Shown one piece after another: positions 1 to 7,967 of a stretch of DNA of 52,793 bases (position 1 is the stretch's first letter; every line of letters starts with the position of its first letter). The stretch spans positions 1 through 52,793 of the forward strand of contig NZ_FNQY01000029.1 of assembly GCF_900107765.1 (NCBI RefSeq). The letters are read 5' to 3'. A model generated the notes under the pieces. That model searched no databases. It was not told the DNA's origin and saw only the letters and a program-made list of their open reading frames with translations. A program made the position numbers and the translations under genes. The DNA comes from Arachidicoccus rhizosphaerae. GTDB lineage: Bacteria > Bacteroidota > Bacteroidia > Chitinophagales > Chitinophagaceae.

Positions 1-783
1 CAGTGGTACAATGGGTATACCTGGAATATGAAAACCTGGGTATATAATCCATTTTCTGTTCTTAATTTCATGGATGATCCAATTTTTGACAATTATTGGT
101 ATGCAACAGGAACACCGACTTTTTTATTTAAGTTATTAAAGAAAAGTAAGCTATTTGATGTGGATGGGATGCGGATAGGGCGCTCAGATCTGGCCACCTT
201 TGACATAAGCAATGCCGATCCTGGGCCGTTATTATTTCAGACGGGTTATCTAACCATTAAAAAGACATCGGCTGATCGTAAGGTTATTGAGCTGGGGTAC
301 CCCAATGAGGAGGTAAAAGAAAGCTTTCTTAATGGCCTCTTAAGCACTTACCGGGAAATTTACCCGACCGGTTCAATGCCTGTTATTAGTAATATAAAAG
401 AAGCGCTAAGAAATGGAGATATAGGAGGTTTGGTCAACCAGCTAAACAGCCTGGTTGCCACGATTCCCTATGATCATTGGAATGCCGGAACGGAATCTAT
501 TTTTACCGTAGTCACCTTTCTTGCATTCAAACTAGCCGGCATTGATGTCCATACCGAAGTTCACAGCGCAAAAGGGCGGTGTGATGTTCTGGCCATGACA
601 GATCGTTATATTTATGTCATAGAACTAAAACTGGACGGTACGGCTGAGGAAGCCCTGCAGCAGATCAAAGACAAGGGGTATCTGCAGCCTTACGCAGCAG
701 ATGCCAGGAAGAAACTGGCCGTAGGCATCACATTTTCATCTGAAAAACGGGAGGTCAGTCAATACCAGGTAGTGGAGTGTTAA
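1..783 (+). CDS. AAA-ATPase-like / PD-(D/E)XK nuclease family protein, 3' part
   Basis: The frame is open to base 1 and reads QWYNGYTWN before the first ATG at 28. That ATG is therefore internal and the gene is cut by the window edge; 260 codons remain. The opening WYNGY...VYNPFS is typical of the end of the AAA-ATPase-like domain (PF09820 type). The C-terminal third fits the linked PD-(D/E)XK domain (DUF1703 type): Asp195 in RCDVL, Glu208 and Lys210 in the ELK motif, then Gln220/Gln221 in the following helix. The family is common and often multicopy in Bacteroidota, and its role is not established. The P-loop half lies outside the window, so intactness cannot be judged. Confidence 0.85.
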   Translation, partial: QWYNGYTWNMKTWVYNPFSVLNFMDDPIFDNYWYATGTPTFLFKLLKKSKLFDVDGMRIGRSDLATFDISNADPGPLLFQTGYLTIKKTSADRKVIELGYPNEEVKESFLNGLLSTYREIYPTGSMPVISNIKEALRNGDIGGLVNQLNSLVATIPYDHWNAGTESIFTVVTFLAFKLAGIDVHTEVHSAKGRCDVLAMTDRYIYVIELKLDGTAEEALQQIKDKGYLQPYAADARKKLAVGITFSSEKREVSQYQVVEC

Positions 784-964
784 TGACAAACGGCGCGTGC
801 GGTAAAGAGAAGTAGGGGCTTTCTGAATTGGCGCTTGGAGTAGAAAGCACTAAGCGGTTATACACTGCTGATCATATTGCTTTGTATGTTGCTGCCAACA
901 GCCTGGTATCTGACCTGGTCGATCAGAAAGATTAAATAAGGAGTAATAGATAAGCACAAGGCCA

Positions 965-2125
965 TTAAAATGCTTCATCCATAGAGAAATAAAATCCAGA
1001 TAATCTTCCCTCTCCGGCACGCTTTTCTCCGAAGCCATAATCAATTCTTAAAGAGAGGTCTTTGTTCAGGTCAAAGAAATAACGGATACCCGCACCATAG
1101 TTTGGTTTAAAATGGTGAATGGTCAGCGGCTGATCTCCAAATACGGTTCCTGCACCACCAAATCCAACCAGGGCAAAACGGGGTACAAACCTGTATTTAA
1201 TCTCCGCCTGCATGGTGGCCATATTCTTGTCCCGGAACCGTCCCTGGTAATAACCGCGCATGGTGTTTTCTCCTCCCAGCTGGCTCATCATATAAAAAGG
1301 CACCTGACTGCCATAGATTCCTTCATAAACACCATTCAGCGCGAGAACAACCTTATCCGTCAAGGGCGTAAAATAACGGCCATCAAAAGCCATCTGCCAA
1401 CCCGTATACTGCTCCCCGGAAAAGAAGCCCGGCGTATAATCCGCCCGAAGATTCCCATACAGCCCCTTGGTCGTATAAGTCACTTTATCCCGGCTGTCAT
1501 AGCTTTGCCTGACGCCAAAATAAATTCTTTTACCCCCTGATTTGCCAAAATACTGGTTGGCAGAATAAATGCCATCCGGATCGGTACCTGAATTTTTAAA
1601 ATATTCAAAACCCGTCTCCAGGCCAGCGTAATAGTTTTTGGCTAATTGCTTGTCGACAGCTAAGGTAAGTCTGGCTCTTTTTTCATTGATAGATTCTTTG
1701 TCTGACTTCCAGGTGTTGGCACCAATACCATAAAAGCTGTAGGGAAAATCCCAATACCTGAGCTCTGAGCTATAATGATACTGATTATCCCGGCTCCAGA
1801 CATCAGACACGATTTTAGCCTTAGACTGATTGTGCGTAGTATGGGTAGCCATGATATTGATCGTAGATACCCTGGTCGCCGTATCCTCTTTTTCCAGATA
1901 AAATGAATAGAGCGCAGCTACGCCATATTCTAATCCCGTTTCCGGAGACATGGAGGCTACCGGGAAAGGGAAAAAGGTATTTTTTTTGACTGTATCCTTT
2001 TCATTTGATAAAAACTTATGGATGAGTTTATCCATAAGTTTTTTCTGCCCCATGACCGGTGCCGACAAAAAAATTCCGCAAAAAACCAATAAGAAGACAA
2101 AAACGACTTTGCTTTTAAATACCAT
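965..2125 (-). CDS. BamA/TamA-family outer-membrane beta-barrel protein (Omp85, D15 type)
   Basis: A 386-residue protein with a signal peptide (residues 1-26, ending PVMGQ) followed by alternating aromatic beta-strands. It carries an Arg-Gly-Tyr motif at 290-292 (TMRGYYQGRF), matching the conserved (V/I)RG(F/Y) of the Omp85 barrel, and ends in Phe, as many outer-membrane barrels do. There is no room for POTRA repeats, so this is a short barrel-only member rather than the essential BamA, which is at 41848-44616. It starts 10 bp after the stop of the peptide transporter gene, so the two are probably co-transcribed. Its substrate or partner is unknown. Confidence 0.8.
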   Translation of the reverse strand: MVFKSKVVFVFLLVFCGIFLSAPVMGQKKLMDKLIHKFLSNEKDTVKKNTFFPFPVASMSPETGLEYGVAALYSFYLEKEDTATRVSTINIMATHTTHNQSKAKIVSDVWSRDNQYHYSSELRYWDFPYSFYGIGANTWKSDKESINEKRARLTLAVDKQLAKNYYAGLETGFEYFKNSGTDPDGIYSANQYFGKSGGKRIYFGVRQSYDSRDKVTYTTKGLYGNLRADYTPGFFSGEQYTGWQMAFDGRYFTPLTDKVVLALNGVYEGIYGSQVPFYMMSQLGGENTMRGYYQGRFRDKNMATMQAEIKYRFVPRFALVGFGGAGTVFGDQPLTIHHFKPNYGAGIRYFFDLNKDLSLRIDYGFGEKRAGEGRLSGFYFSMDEAF

Positions 2126-2135
2126 TCAATGTTGT

Positions 2136-3737
2136 TTAGCGCACGCCACGCATTAATTTTTTAATCAGGGAGGCGCATATAATTAGCAACAGACCGGCGA
2201 CCAGACAGTAAATAGCCATTTGTTTATATCCATCCGTATAGCTATATAAACGATCAAAGTTCTGCTTGATAATCTCAGCGGCGGTGGCCTGGTGAGCCGC
2301 CTTGGCCGGCTCTGCTGCAGACATGCTGGCCCCTAGCAACCCGGCGCCATACTGCCCGTAAGCGCTCGCCAGAAACCACATCCCAATCATGACACCCTGT
2401 AATTTCTTGGGTGACAGCTTCGTTACAATTGACATGCCAATCGGTGATAAACAAAGTTCGGCGATGGATATAACAAAATAAGCCAGGGTAAAAATGCCAA
2501 GAGAGGTCAGCCCTTTATCGTCGGCCGTGTAACGCAGATAATAAAATAAATAATAGGATAAGGCCATTAACAGAAACGCAATACCAAACTTGTTGATGGT
2601 ATTGGGCTCTTTCTTTCCTTTAGCCAGCCATAACCAGAACAGCCCCATTAATGCTCCGAAAATACAAACAAAGAAAGAATTGGCGGAGTTGTTGACAATA
2701 TTTGGATCAATGGTTAAAAATCCAAGCATCCTATGGTGCAGGTTCTTGTCGGCAAAAATTGCTAGAGATCCCCCTGCCTGTTCAAAAAAGGTCTCAAATA
2801 CAAAATAGAAGAAAATAAAAATAAAAGCAGCGATCAGTTTGGATTTAGCCCCTACCTCTTTTTGGCGGAATAACTCGAAAAGAAAATACAGTACCGCGAC
2901 TGCTGCCAGACTATACATAAATACTGTCGTAAAATTCTCATTTTTGATCAGCACCAAAATAATCGGGATACTGGCAAGTGCGCCTAAATAGACCAGATAT
3001 TCTTTCCACCAACCCTGCGGTTTAACCGGTTTTACATCGGCTTCCACCACCTGCTGGGTTTGTTCCATTTCAACGATATGCAGGTTTTCTTCCGTGCCGG
3101 GTTTATTACCAATGGGTTGAATATATTTTTTTGTGAGCAGGAAGGTGACCAGCCCGATAATCATCACAGTGCCGGCCGCCATAAAGGCATACGCCCATCC
3201 GTATTCAGGGGATTTACCCAGATACACACAAAGCGCTCCTCCTAACAAGGCACCCAGGTTGATGCCGGAATAAAAAAGGCTAAACCCGGCGTCCCGCCTG
3301 TGGTCGCCGTCTTTATACAGATAACCTACCATGGAGGTGATATTGGGTTTAAAAAAACCGGTCCCGATAACACTAAAGGTGATACCTATATAAAAGAAAG
3401 TATGCGGATTAAAGGCAATAATAAAGTTTCCCGCAATCATCACAAGGGCACCGAATACAAGGGATCTTTTAAAGCCCAGTATTTTATCTGCAAATAAACC
3501 TCCGACAAAAGTAAAGGCATATACAAAGGCCTGAATGGTTCCATATTGTAAATTAGCGCTCCTTTCGGAAAGCCCTAATCCGCCAGTCACCTGGTCAACC
3601 ATAAAAATAGTCAGTACGCCACGCATACCATAAAAGCAGAAACGCTCCCACATTTCCACCAAAAACATATACCAGATCTGTTTAGGGTACTTGCCCTTGA
3701 AATTCTGGATCTGCTCTAACGTTAGTTGTTTAGCCAT
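2136..3737 (-). CDS. Proton-dependent oligopeptide transporter (POT/PTR family, MFS)
   Basis: This 533-residue polytopic inner-membrane protein has the POT signature near its N terminus: EMWERFCFYGMR in the first helix, the ExxERFxYYG proton-coupling motif with Phe for the first Tyr. A second family block, FSLFYSGINLGALLGG, lies near residue 155. Long hydrophobic segments fit 12-14 helices, with a hydrophilic loop around residues 205-245. The family imports di- and tripeptides with protons. The ATG at 3737 directly precedes a normal POT N terminus. A -7-like TATATTTG box lies on the minus strand at 3827-3834, without a matching -33 TTG. The Omp85-type gene follows 10 bp downstream. Confidence 0.9.
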   Translation of the reverse strand: MAKQLTLEQIQNFKGKYPKQIWYMFLVEMWERFCFYGMRGVLTIFMVDQVTGGLGLSERSANLQYGTIQAFVYAFTFVGGLFADKILGFKRSLVFGALVMIAGNFIIAFNPHTFFYIGITFSVIGTGFFKPNITSMVGYLYKDGDHRRDAGFSLFYSGINLGALLGGALCVYLGKSPEYGWAYAFMAAGTVMIIGLVTFLLTKKYIQPIGNKPGTEENLHIVEMEQTQQVVEADVKPVKPQGWWKEYLVYLGALASIPIILVLIKNENFTTVFMYSLAAVAVLYFLFELFRQKEVGAKSKLIAAFIFIFFYFVFETFFEQAGGSLAIFADKNLHHRMLGFLTIDPNIVNNSANSFFVCIFGALMGLFWLWLAKGKKEPNTINKFGIAFLLMALSYYLFYYLRYTADDKGLTSLGIFTLAYFVISIAELCLSPIGMSIVTKLSPKKLQGVMIGMWFLASAYGQYGAGLLGASMSAAEPAKAAHQATAAEIIKQNFDRLYSYTDGYKQMAIYCLVAGLLLIICASLIKKLMRGVR

Positions 3738-4045
3738 TGTATTGTTTATAAGTTTGGTGTCATTTTATAAGGCTCCTTGTATGTTTGTATTAGATCAAAC
3801 GAACGCCCGTTCACAAAACAACCCGTCAAATATAATATTTAATTTTTCAATCTGCAGCTTTTTAAGCCCTACAATTCACTGATACCCATGACCGGGCTGC
3901 ACAAAATTACCATTCAAAATCTACGCTGTGCGTGCCATCAGACGACCTGTCCGCCAGACGGACAGACGGGCGTTCCTATTTCAGATCATAGATCAAGATA
4001 TTGATATTCAATACATAACAATCCAAAAGAAACTTACGCATTATC
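3738..4045. other. Intergenic region with short inverted repeats
   Basis: No gene is visible in these 308 bp. The stretch holds a short palindrome at 3801-3812 (GAACGCCCGTTC), a candidate -7 box for the transporter at 3827-3834 on the minus strand, and a 7-bp stem hairpin at 3947-3965 (CTGTCCG, CCAGA, CGGACAG). The hairpin is followed by GACGGGCGTTC, which partly repeats the 3801 palindrome. No T-tract follows the hairpin, so it is not a standard terminator. Confidence 0.5.
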
Positions 4046-5224
4046 CTAAGTTCCCGCAATCTGCCTTTTAATCGTGCGTATATGCACCCACCATAGAATC
4101 AGCAGCACAATCACGGCCCCTGAGATCGTATAAATGGAAATAAAAGGACTGATAACCATGGATTCATGCGCCAGCACGCCGGACAAGAGCCATTGAAGTA
4201 CAGATAGAACGATCAGTACAACGGCTGCTATAATAATATTAGAGGGATAAAAGGTCTTCATTAAAAAACGGCTCAGCTGCCCGGGCGCGGCTCCCAGCGT
4301 TACGAGTAAACGTATCTCCTCCCTGCAGCTGGCAATGGTCAGTTCGATAAACAGGCTAAAGATCAGTAAGGCAAAAAGAAACATGGCCAGCCCGGTAAAA
4401 CCCGATACCTGCACGACAAAACCTACAATCTGGCGATATTTACTAAACCGGGTCTTTTCCATATCTGTGGAAAGATGATGGCTGTCCAGATAAGCAATTA
4501 AGGCCGGATTGCTGGGATCGTCTGTTCGAATAATGACCCTGGAAGCCCCTTTAGGCGGCTGCGTGGCAAAATTCTGGTTGGCCCACTCCATAAAAGCCTG
4601 GGGAACCAGAATGGAAGAGATCCGGTCACTAAATCCTGCCACTTTCGCTAAAAAGGACTTTTGTCCCTGCGGCGTCTGTATGTCAATCTGAATAGGGATG
4701 CTTTTAACCAGGTCATGAGAAAGCTGAGGCAGATTCTGGGATTTGGCAAACCCAAAATTATACATATCTAAAAACTGGTTGGGGATTACAATGGGAATAT
4801 ACTGGCTGTTATCATCCCATTTCCAGTCTTTATCCGATATGTCCAAAAACTGGTCCGGCACACTTTCAAAAAACATATCCGTATAAAATGGCAGTGCGCT
4901 GCCGCCGCTGGCAGCAACCTTAAAGCGGCTGGGAGTTACCACCCCTACTCCCTGTATAAAAGGCTGCTTTTTCAGATCCGCAATATCTTCATCCGTCAGG
5001 TTGGTATTGCCGGCATTTTGCGCGGTCACTTCCTTATTGATCACCAGAAAATTGGCAATACTATCCTGCGCGTTATTGCCATGCAGCAGCTGCTGATAAT
5101 TGGCCTGCAACTGAATGGCTGCCAGAATCAGTAGCAGTGCTACTGTCAGCCCCACCATGGCCAGTACATACCGAACCCTTCCGGCACCTTTTTTTATAAT
5201 CTTTTTGAGTAATATATTAAGCAT
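4046..5224 (-). CDS. FtsX-like ABC transporter permease
   Basis: A 392-residue protein with one N-terminal membrane helix (about residues 19-41), a large extracytoplasmic domain (about 45-265), and three C-terminal helices (about 270-292, 325-347 and 358-380). This is the MacB/LolC/FtsX layout. The helix-linking segment ASCREEIRLLVTLGAAPGQL resembles the coupling segment of FtsX permeases. The gene begins 13 bp after the ATPase gene at 5238-5885, so the two form one transporter. Such systems move no small solute but act mechanically on the envelope or extract lipoproteins or peptides. The substrate cannot be inferred. Confidence 0.8.
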   Translation of the reverse strand: MLNILLKKIIKKGAGRVRYVLAMVGLTVALLLILAAIQLQANYQQLLHGNNAQDSIANFLVINKEVTAQNAGNTNLTDEDIADLKKQPFIQGVGVVTPSRFKVAASGGSALPFYTDMFFESVPDQFLDISDKDWKWDDNSQYIPIVIPNQFLDMYNFGFAKSQNLPQLSHDLVKSIPIQIDIQTPQGQKSFLAKVAGFSDRISSILVPQAFMEWANQNFATQPPKGASRVIIRTDDPSNPALIAYLDSHHLSTDMEKTRFSKYRQIVGFVVQVSGFTGLAMFLFALLIFSLFIELTIASCREEIRLLVTLGAAPGQLSRFLMKTFYPSNIIIAAVVLIVLSVLQWLLSGVLAHESMVISPFISIYTISGAVIVLLILWWVHIRTIKRQIAGT

Positions 5225-5237
5225 AGTAAGAAGCGTA

Positions 5238-5885
5238 CTAAAGGGTCAAATAAGTGGTGTAATTAAAAAACTGATCTTCATCCAGATCGGTAAGTACAAA
5301 TCCAGCGCCCCGCTTGTCGCATTCCCTGTCAATTAAAGCGGCCGCTTTTTTTGTATTATTTAGATCCAGATGACTGAAGGGCTCATCCATAATCAGTAAA
5401 CTGAAAGGCTGTACCAGGGCTCTGATAATCGCAATACGCTGTTGTTCCCCATAGCTGCAGATGCCGGCAGCCTGATCTAAAATATGATCCACCTGCAGGG
5501 CGGCGGCCATCTCGTCAATCACCGTGGCCGGATAATAGGGTTCCTGCAGCACGCGGTTTAGTTCAATATTTTCTCTGGCCGTCAGTTGTGAAAAAAGCCG
5601 TAGATCCTGAAAAACAACACTGATTTCTTTTTGTCGGTAACCGGCTTTCTGGTCCGGCTTTAAATGGTTTAAAGCCTTACCGTCCCAGTTCAGCGTGCCT
5701 GTATAATCAGAACGCAGTCCATATAAAAAATGCACCAAAGTGGTCTTGCCTGTTCCACTGGGTGCCTTTATTTTTACTTTTTCTCCGGTCTTAAACCGGA
5801 TATTACTGTGCCAGACCTCCGAAGGCCGCTTTTCCAGGTTTTCCTTCAGCGGAATGGGTATGATTTTATCTAGGGTAATCTCCAT
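5238..5885 (-). CDS. ABC transporter ATP-binding protein, LolD/FtsE-like, with unusual motifs
   Basis: A 215-residue nucleotide-binding domain, the partner of the permease 13 bp downstream. Walker A is APSGTGKTT (41-49), the Q-loop glutamine is Gln93 (VFQD), Walker B is LLIMDE (163-168) and the D-loop is SHLD (171-174). Two key positions differ from the family. The signature, normally LSGGEQQR, reads CSYGEQQR (143-150). The switch histidine is replaced in LTDLDED by Asp200. The protein is also short, ending soon after. Loss of the H-loop His often goes with weak hydrolysis or regulation by a partner; this is inference. Confidence 0.82.
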   Translation of the reverse strand: MEITLDKIIPIPLKENLEKRPSEVWHSNIRFKTGEKVKIKAPSGTGKTTLVHFLYGLRSDYTGTLNWDGKALNHLKPDQKAGYRQKEISVVFQDLRLFSQLTARENIELNRVLQEPYYPATVIDEMAAALQVDHILDQAAGICSYGEQQRIAIIRALVQPFSLLIMDEPFSHLDLNNTKKAAALIDRECDKRGAGFVLTDLDEDQFFNYTTYLTL

Positions 5886-6109
5886 AAAACAAAATTACAA
5901 GAATGATCGATATGCTGATCGTTTATTGGTTGGTCTTAATTTACTGCCGCCTCTGATGGATTCATCATCAAAGACCCAGCCGCATTAAATTACCACCAGC
6001 AAGCTAGGGGATTTTATTGATATAGCAATAGTGATCCCCGCCTTAAAAAGTTACTGCCGGCTTACAGCTCCGGACACTTAGGATTTATATGCCTTTGAAA
6101 GATTTATTT

Positions 6110-7840
6110 TTAAAGGGTCAGATCAGGATTTTCAAAATCTACCCCCAGTATTTTCAACAGGCCCAACTGCACCTGCACCCTTTTTTTAAAAGCCTCCCAG
6201 CCACGGTTTTCCATAAAAGACCAGCCTGCTTCTGCCATGGCCAGGGCCCTCGGATAAGTCCTGAGATTGGCAATAGCCAGGCTGGGGACATATTCACCCC
6301 AGACGGTAGCTTCCACACCCATGACAAGTGCACTTATGGAATCATTAAAATCATACCCGGGGTTGAACTGGTAGACATCCTTTAAAGAAGTAACCGGCAT
6401 CCAGTCCGCGTAGGGATGTTCAGAGGCCTTCATGGGATAATCAAAGTAAGCATGTTCTCCCGGAGCCCCTATCAGGCGCTTTGACTGCCCGGCGGCTTTA
6501 CGGATGACCTGCTTAGACAACCCCATGCGCCAAAAATAGGCGATGCTGTTTTCCGGATAGCCGGGCACATCCAGTTCATACCAGAACAGCGGGGTTTTAC
6601 CCAGCTTTTGTACCACGGCCGCATTTCTCTTTAAAAAATAGGCCATTAACCCTCTTGCATCTTTAAGCCCTTTTTGAGCAATGAGCGTCTGGCAGCGGGC
6701 CGACTGCTCCCAGGTATCCAGCGGCGCTTCATCGCCCCCCAGATGGAAATAAGTGCAGGGAAAAATGCCCGCGACTTCTTTGAAAATCCTTTCGTACACC
6801 GCATATACCTTCGGGTTGGAAGCGTCCAGGATGTCTTTGGAAACGCCCGGTTCTGTCCTTAAGGTAAAAGTCCTTGGAAAACAGGCCAGATGGGGCATGA
6901 CGGTAAGTAAGGCCGTATTATGGCCCGGTATATCGATTTCAGGGATCAGCTGTACATAATATTTAGCGGCGAAGGCCACTAAATCTTTTAATTCATCCTG
7001 GGTATAATAAAGCGGCTGCGTGCGCCCGTCAGCAGTCTTAACCAGGGCCCCCTGCCTGGTGAGGCCGGGGAAGGCTTTAATCTGAACCCGCCAGCCCTGA
7101 TCATCGGTCAGGTGCAGATGCAGATAGTTGTATTTATAAAAAGCCATGGTCCTGATATACTGCTTTATATCCTCCACCGGTAAAAAATGCCGGGCCGGAT
7201 CCAGCATCAGCGCCCTGAAGCCGTATCTGGGATAATCCAGTATGTCTACCGCTGCTATTTGCCTGCTTCCTGTAAGACTTGCTTGGAGTAGCAACTGTTG
7301 CAGGCTCTGCCATCCATAGAAAAGCCCTTGCACGCTCTCAGCTTCCAGCAGCAATTGCTGACCTTTTATCCGCAGCCTGTAACCCTGCCAATGCAAAAGC
7401 CCTGGTTCAATGCGCTTGTTTTTCAAAGTATCTGATGACTGCTCTGCCGGTAGCAGGGGCGCTAAGCGTAAGATTATTGCTGCGGTGTTATCCGTATTCG
7501 TAAGCCCCGGCTGACCTTTAGTTGCTTTACGAAGGGTGGCATGAAGCCTGGTCTTTATAAACGTCTCTATTTGAGTTACCAGCACAGCCACGGCTTTGCT
7601 TTGGTCTTTAGGGTTTATGCCACTGGTCTTAATTATGTAATGATCAGGCGTCAAAAAATATCCTTCGCCCACCTGCACCCTATAAGGCACCGGAACGATA
7701 TTAGGGCCGGCAACCATAGTCATTGACAGCCTGGATGCCTCTTGCGGGTCCATACTCCTGCCTGATGTACGTGCGACTGATATCAACAGCAGGAAAATGC
7801 AAACGGCGCGACGGGAAAAACGTATCTGGCTCAATTTCAA
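6110..7840 (-). CDS. Beta-N-acetylhexosaminidase, GH20 (first copy)
   Basis: A 576-residue secreted glycosidase that releases terminal beta-linked GlcNAc or GalNAc. After a signal peptide (about 1-28) comes the GH20 N-terminal domain, then the TIM barrel starting near LDYPRYGFRALMLDPARHF (201-219). The catalytic Asp-Glu pair is Asp370-Glu371 in HLGGDEAP, and HLHLTDDQGWR is at 241-251. The start codon is TTG at 7840: an in-frame TAA lies two codons upstream, and the first internal ATG (Met30) would remove the signal peptide. A terminator hairpin at 7898-7947 separates it from the fucosidase gene, so it probably has its own promoter. Confidence 0.9.
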   Translation of the reverse strand: MKLSQIRFSRRAVCIFLLLISVARTSGRSMDPQEASRLSMTMVAGPNIVPVPYRVQVGEGYFLTPDHYIIKTSGINPKDQSKAVAVLVTQIETFIKTRLHATLRKATKGQPGLTNTDNTAAIILRLAPLLPAEQSSDTLKNKRIEPGLLHWQGYRLRIKGQQLLLEAESVQGLFYGWQSLQQLLLQASLTGSRQIAAVDILDYPRYGFRALMLDPARHFLPVEDIKQYIRTMAFYKYNYLHLHLTDDQGWRVQIKAFPGLTRQGALVKTADGRTQPLYYTQDELKDLVAFAAKYYVQLIPEIDIPGHNTALLTVMPHLACFPRTFTLRTEPGVSKDILDASNPKVYAVYERIFKEVAGIFPCTYFHLGGDEAPLDTWEQSARCQTLIAQKGLKDARGLMAYFLKRNAAVVQKLGKTPLFWYELDVPGYPENSIAYFWRMGLSKQVIRKAAGQSKRLIGAPGEHAYFDYPMKASEHPYADWMPVTSLKDVYQFNPGYDFNDSISALVMGVEATVWGEYVPSLAIANLRTYPRALAMAEAGWSFMENRGWEAFKKRVQVQLGLLKILGVDFENPDLTL

Positions 7841-7897
7841 GTTTTATATTTTAAGCAACCTAGGCCCCTTATTCAATTCCACACAAACCGGTTCAAC

Positions 7898-7947
7898 AAA
7901 AAGCAGCATAAGACTTCACCCGGCCCCTATGGTAAGCCTTATGCTGC
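7898..7947 (-). terminator. Rho-independent terminator after the fucosidase gene
   Basis: A perfect 10-bp stem (GCAGCATAAG at 7903-7912 with CTTATGCTGC at 7938-7947). Read on the minus strand it is followed directly by TTTTTGTTG. It lies 20 bp past the fucosidase stop and before the GH20 start. Confidence 0.8.
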
Positions 7948-7967
7948 CTGGATAGATTACAATAGGA

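Noticed and set aside
844-939. A 31-codon plus-strand stretch reading like a membrane helix (GYTLLIILLCMLLPTAWYLT) ending at TAA.
   Set aside because: It is preceded by an in-frame TAG and has no full-length counterpart here. It could be the tail of a decayed gene but is too short to support.
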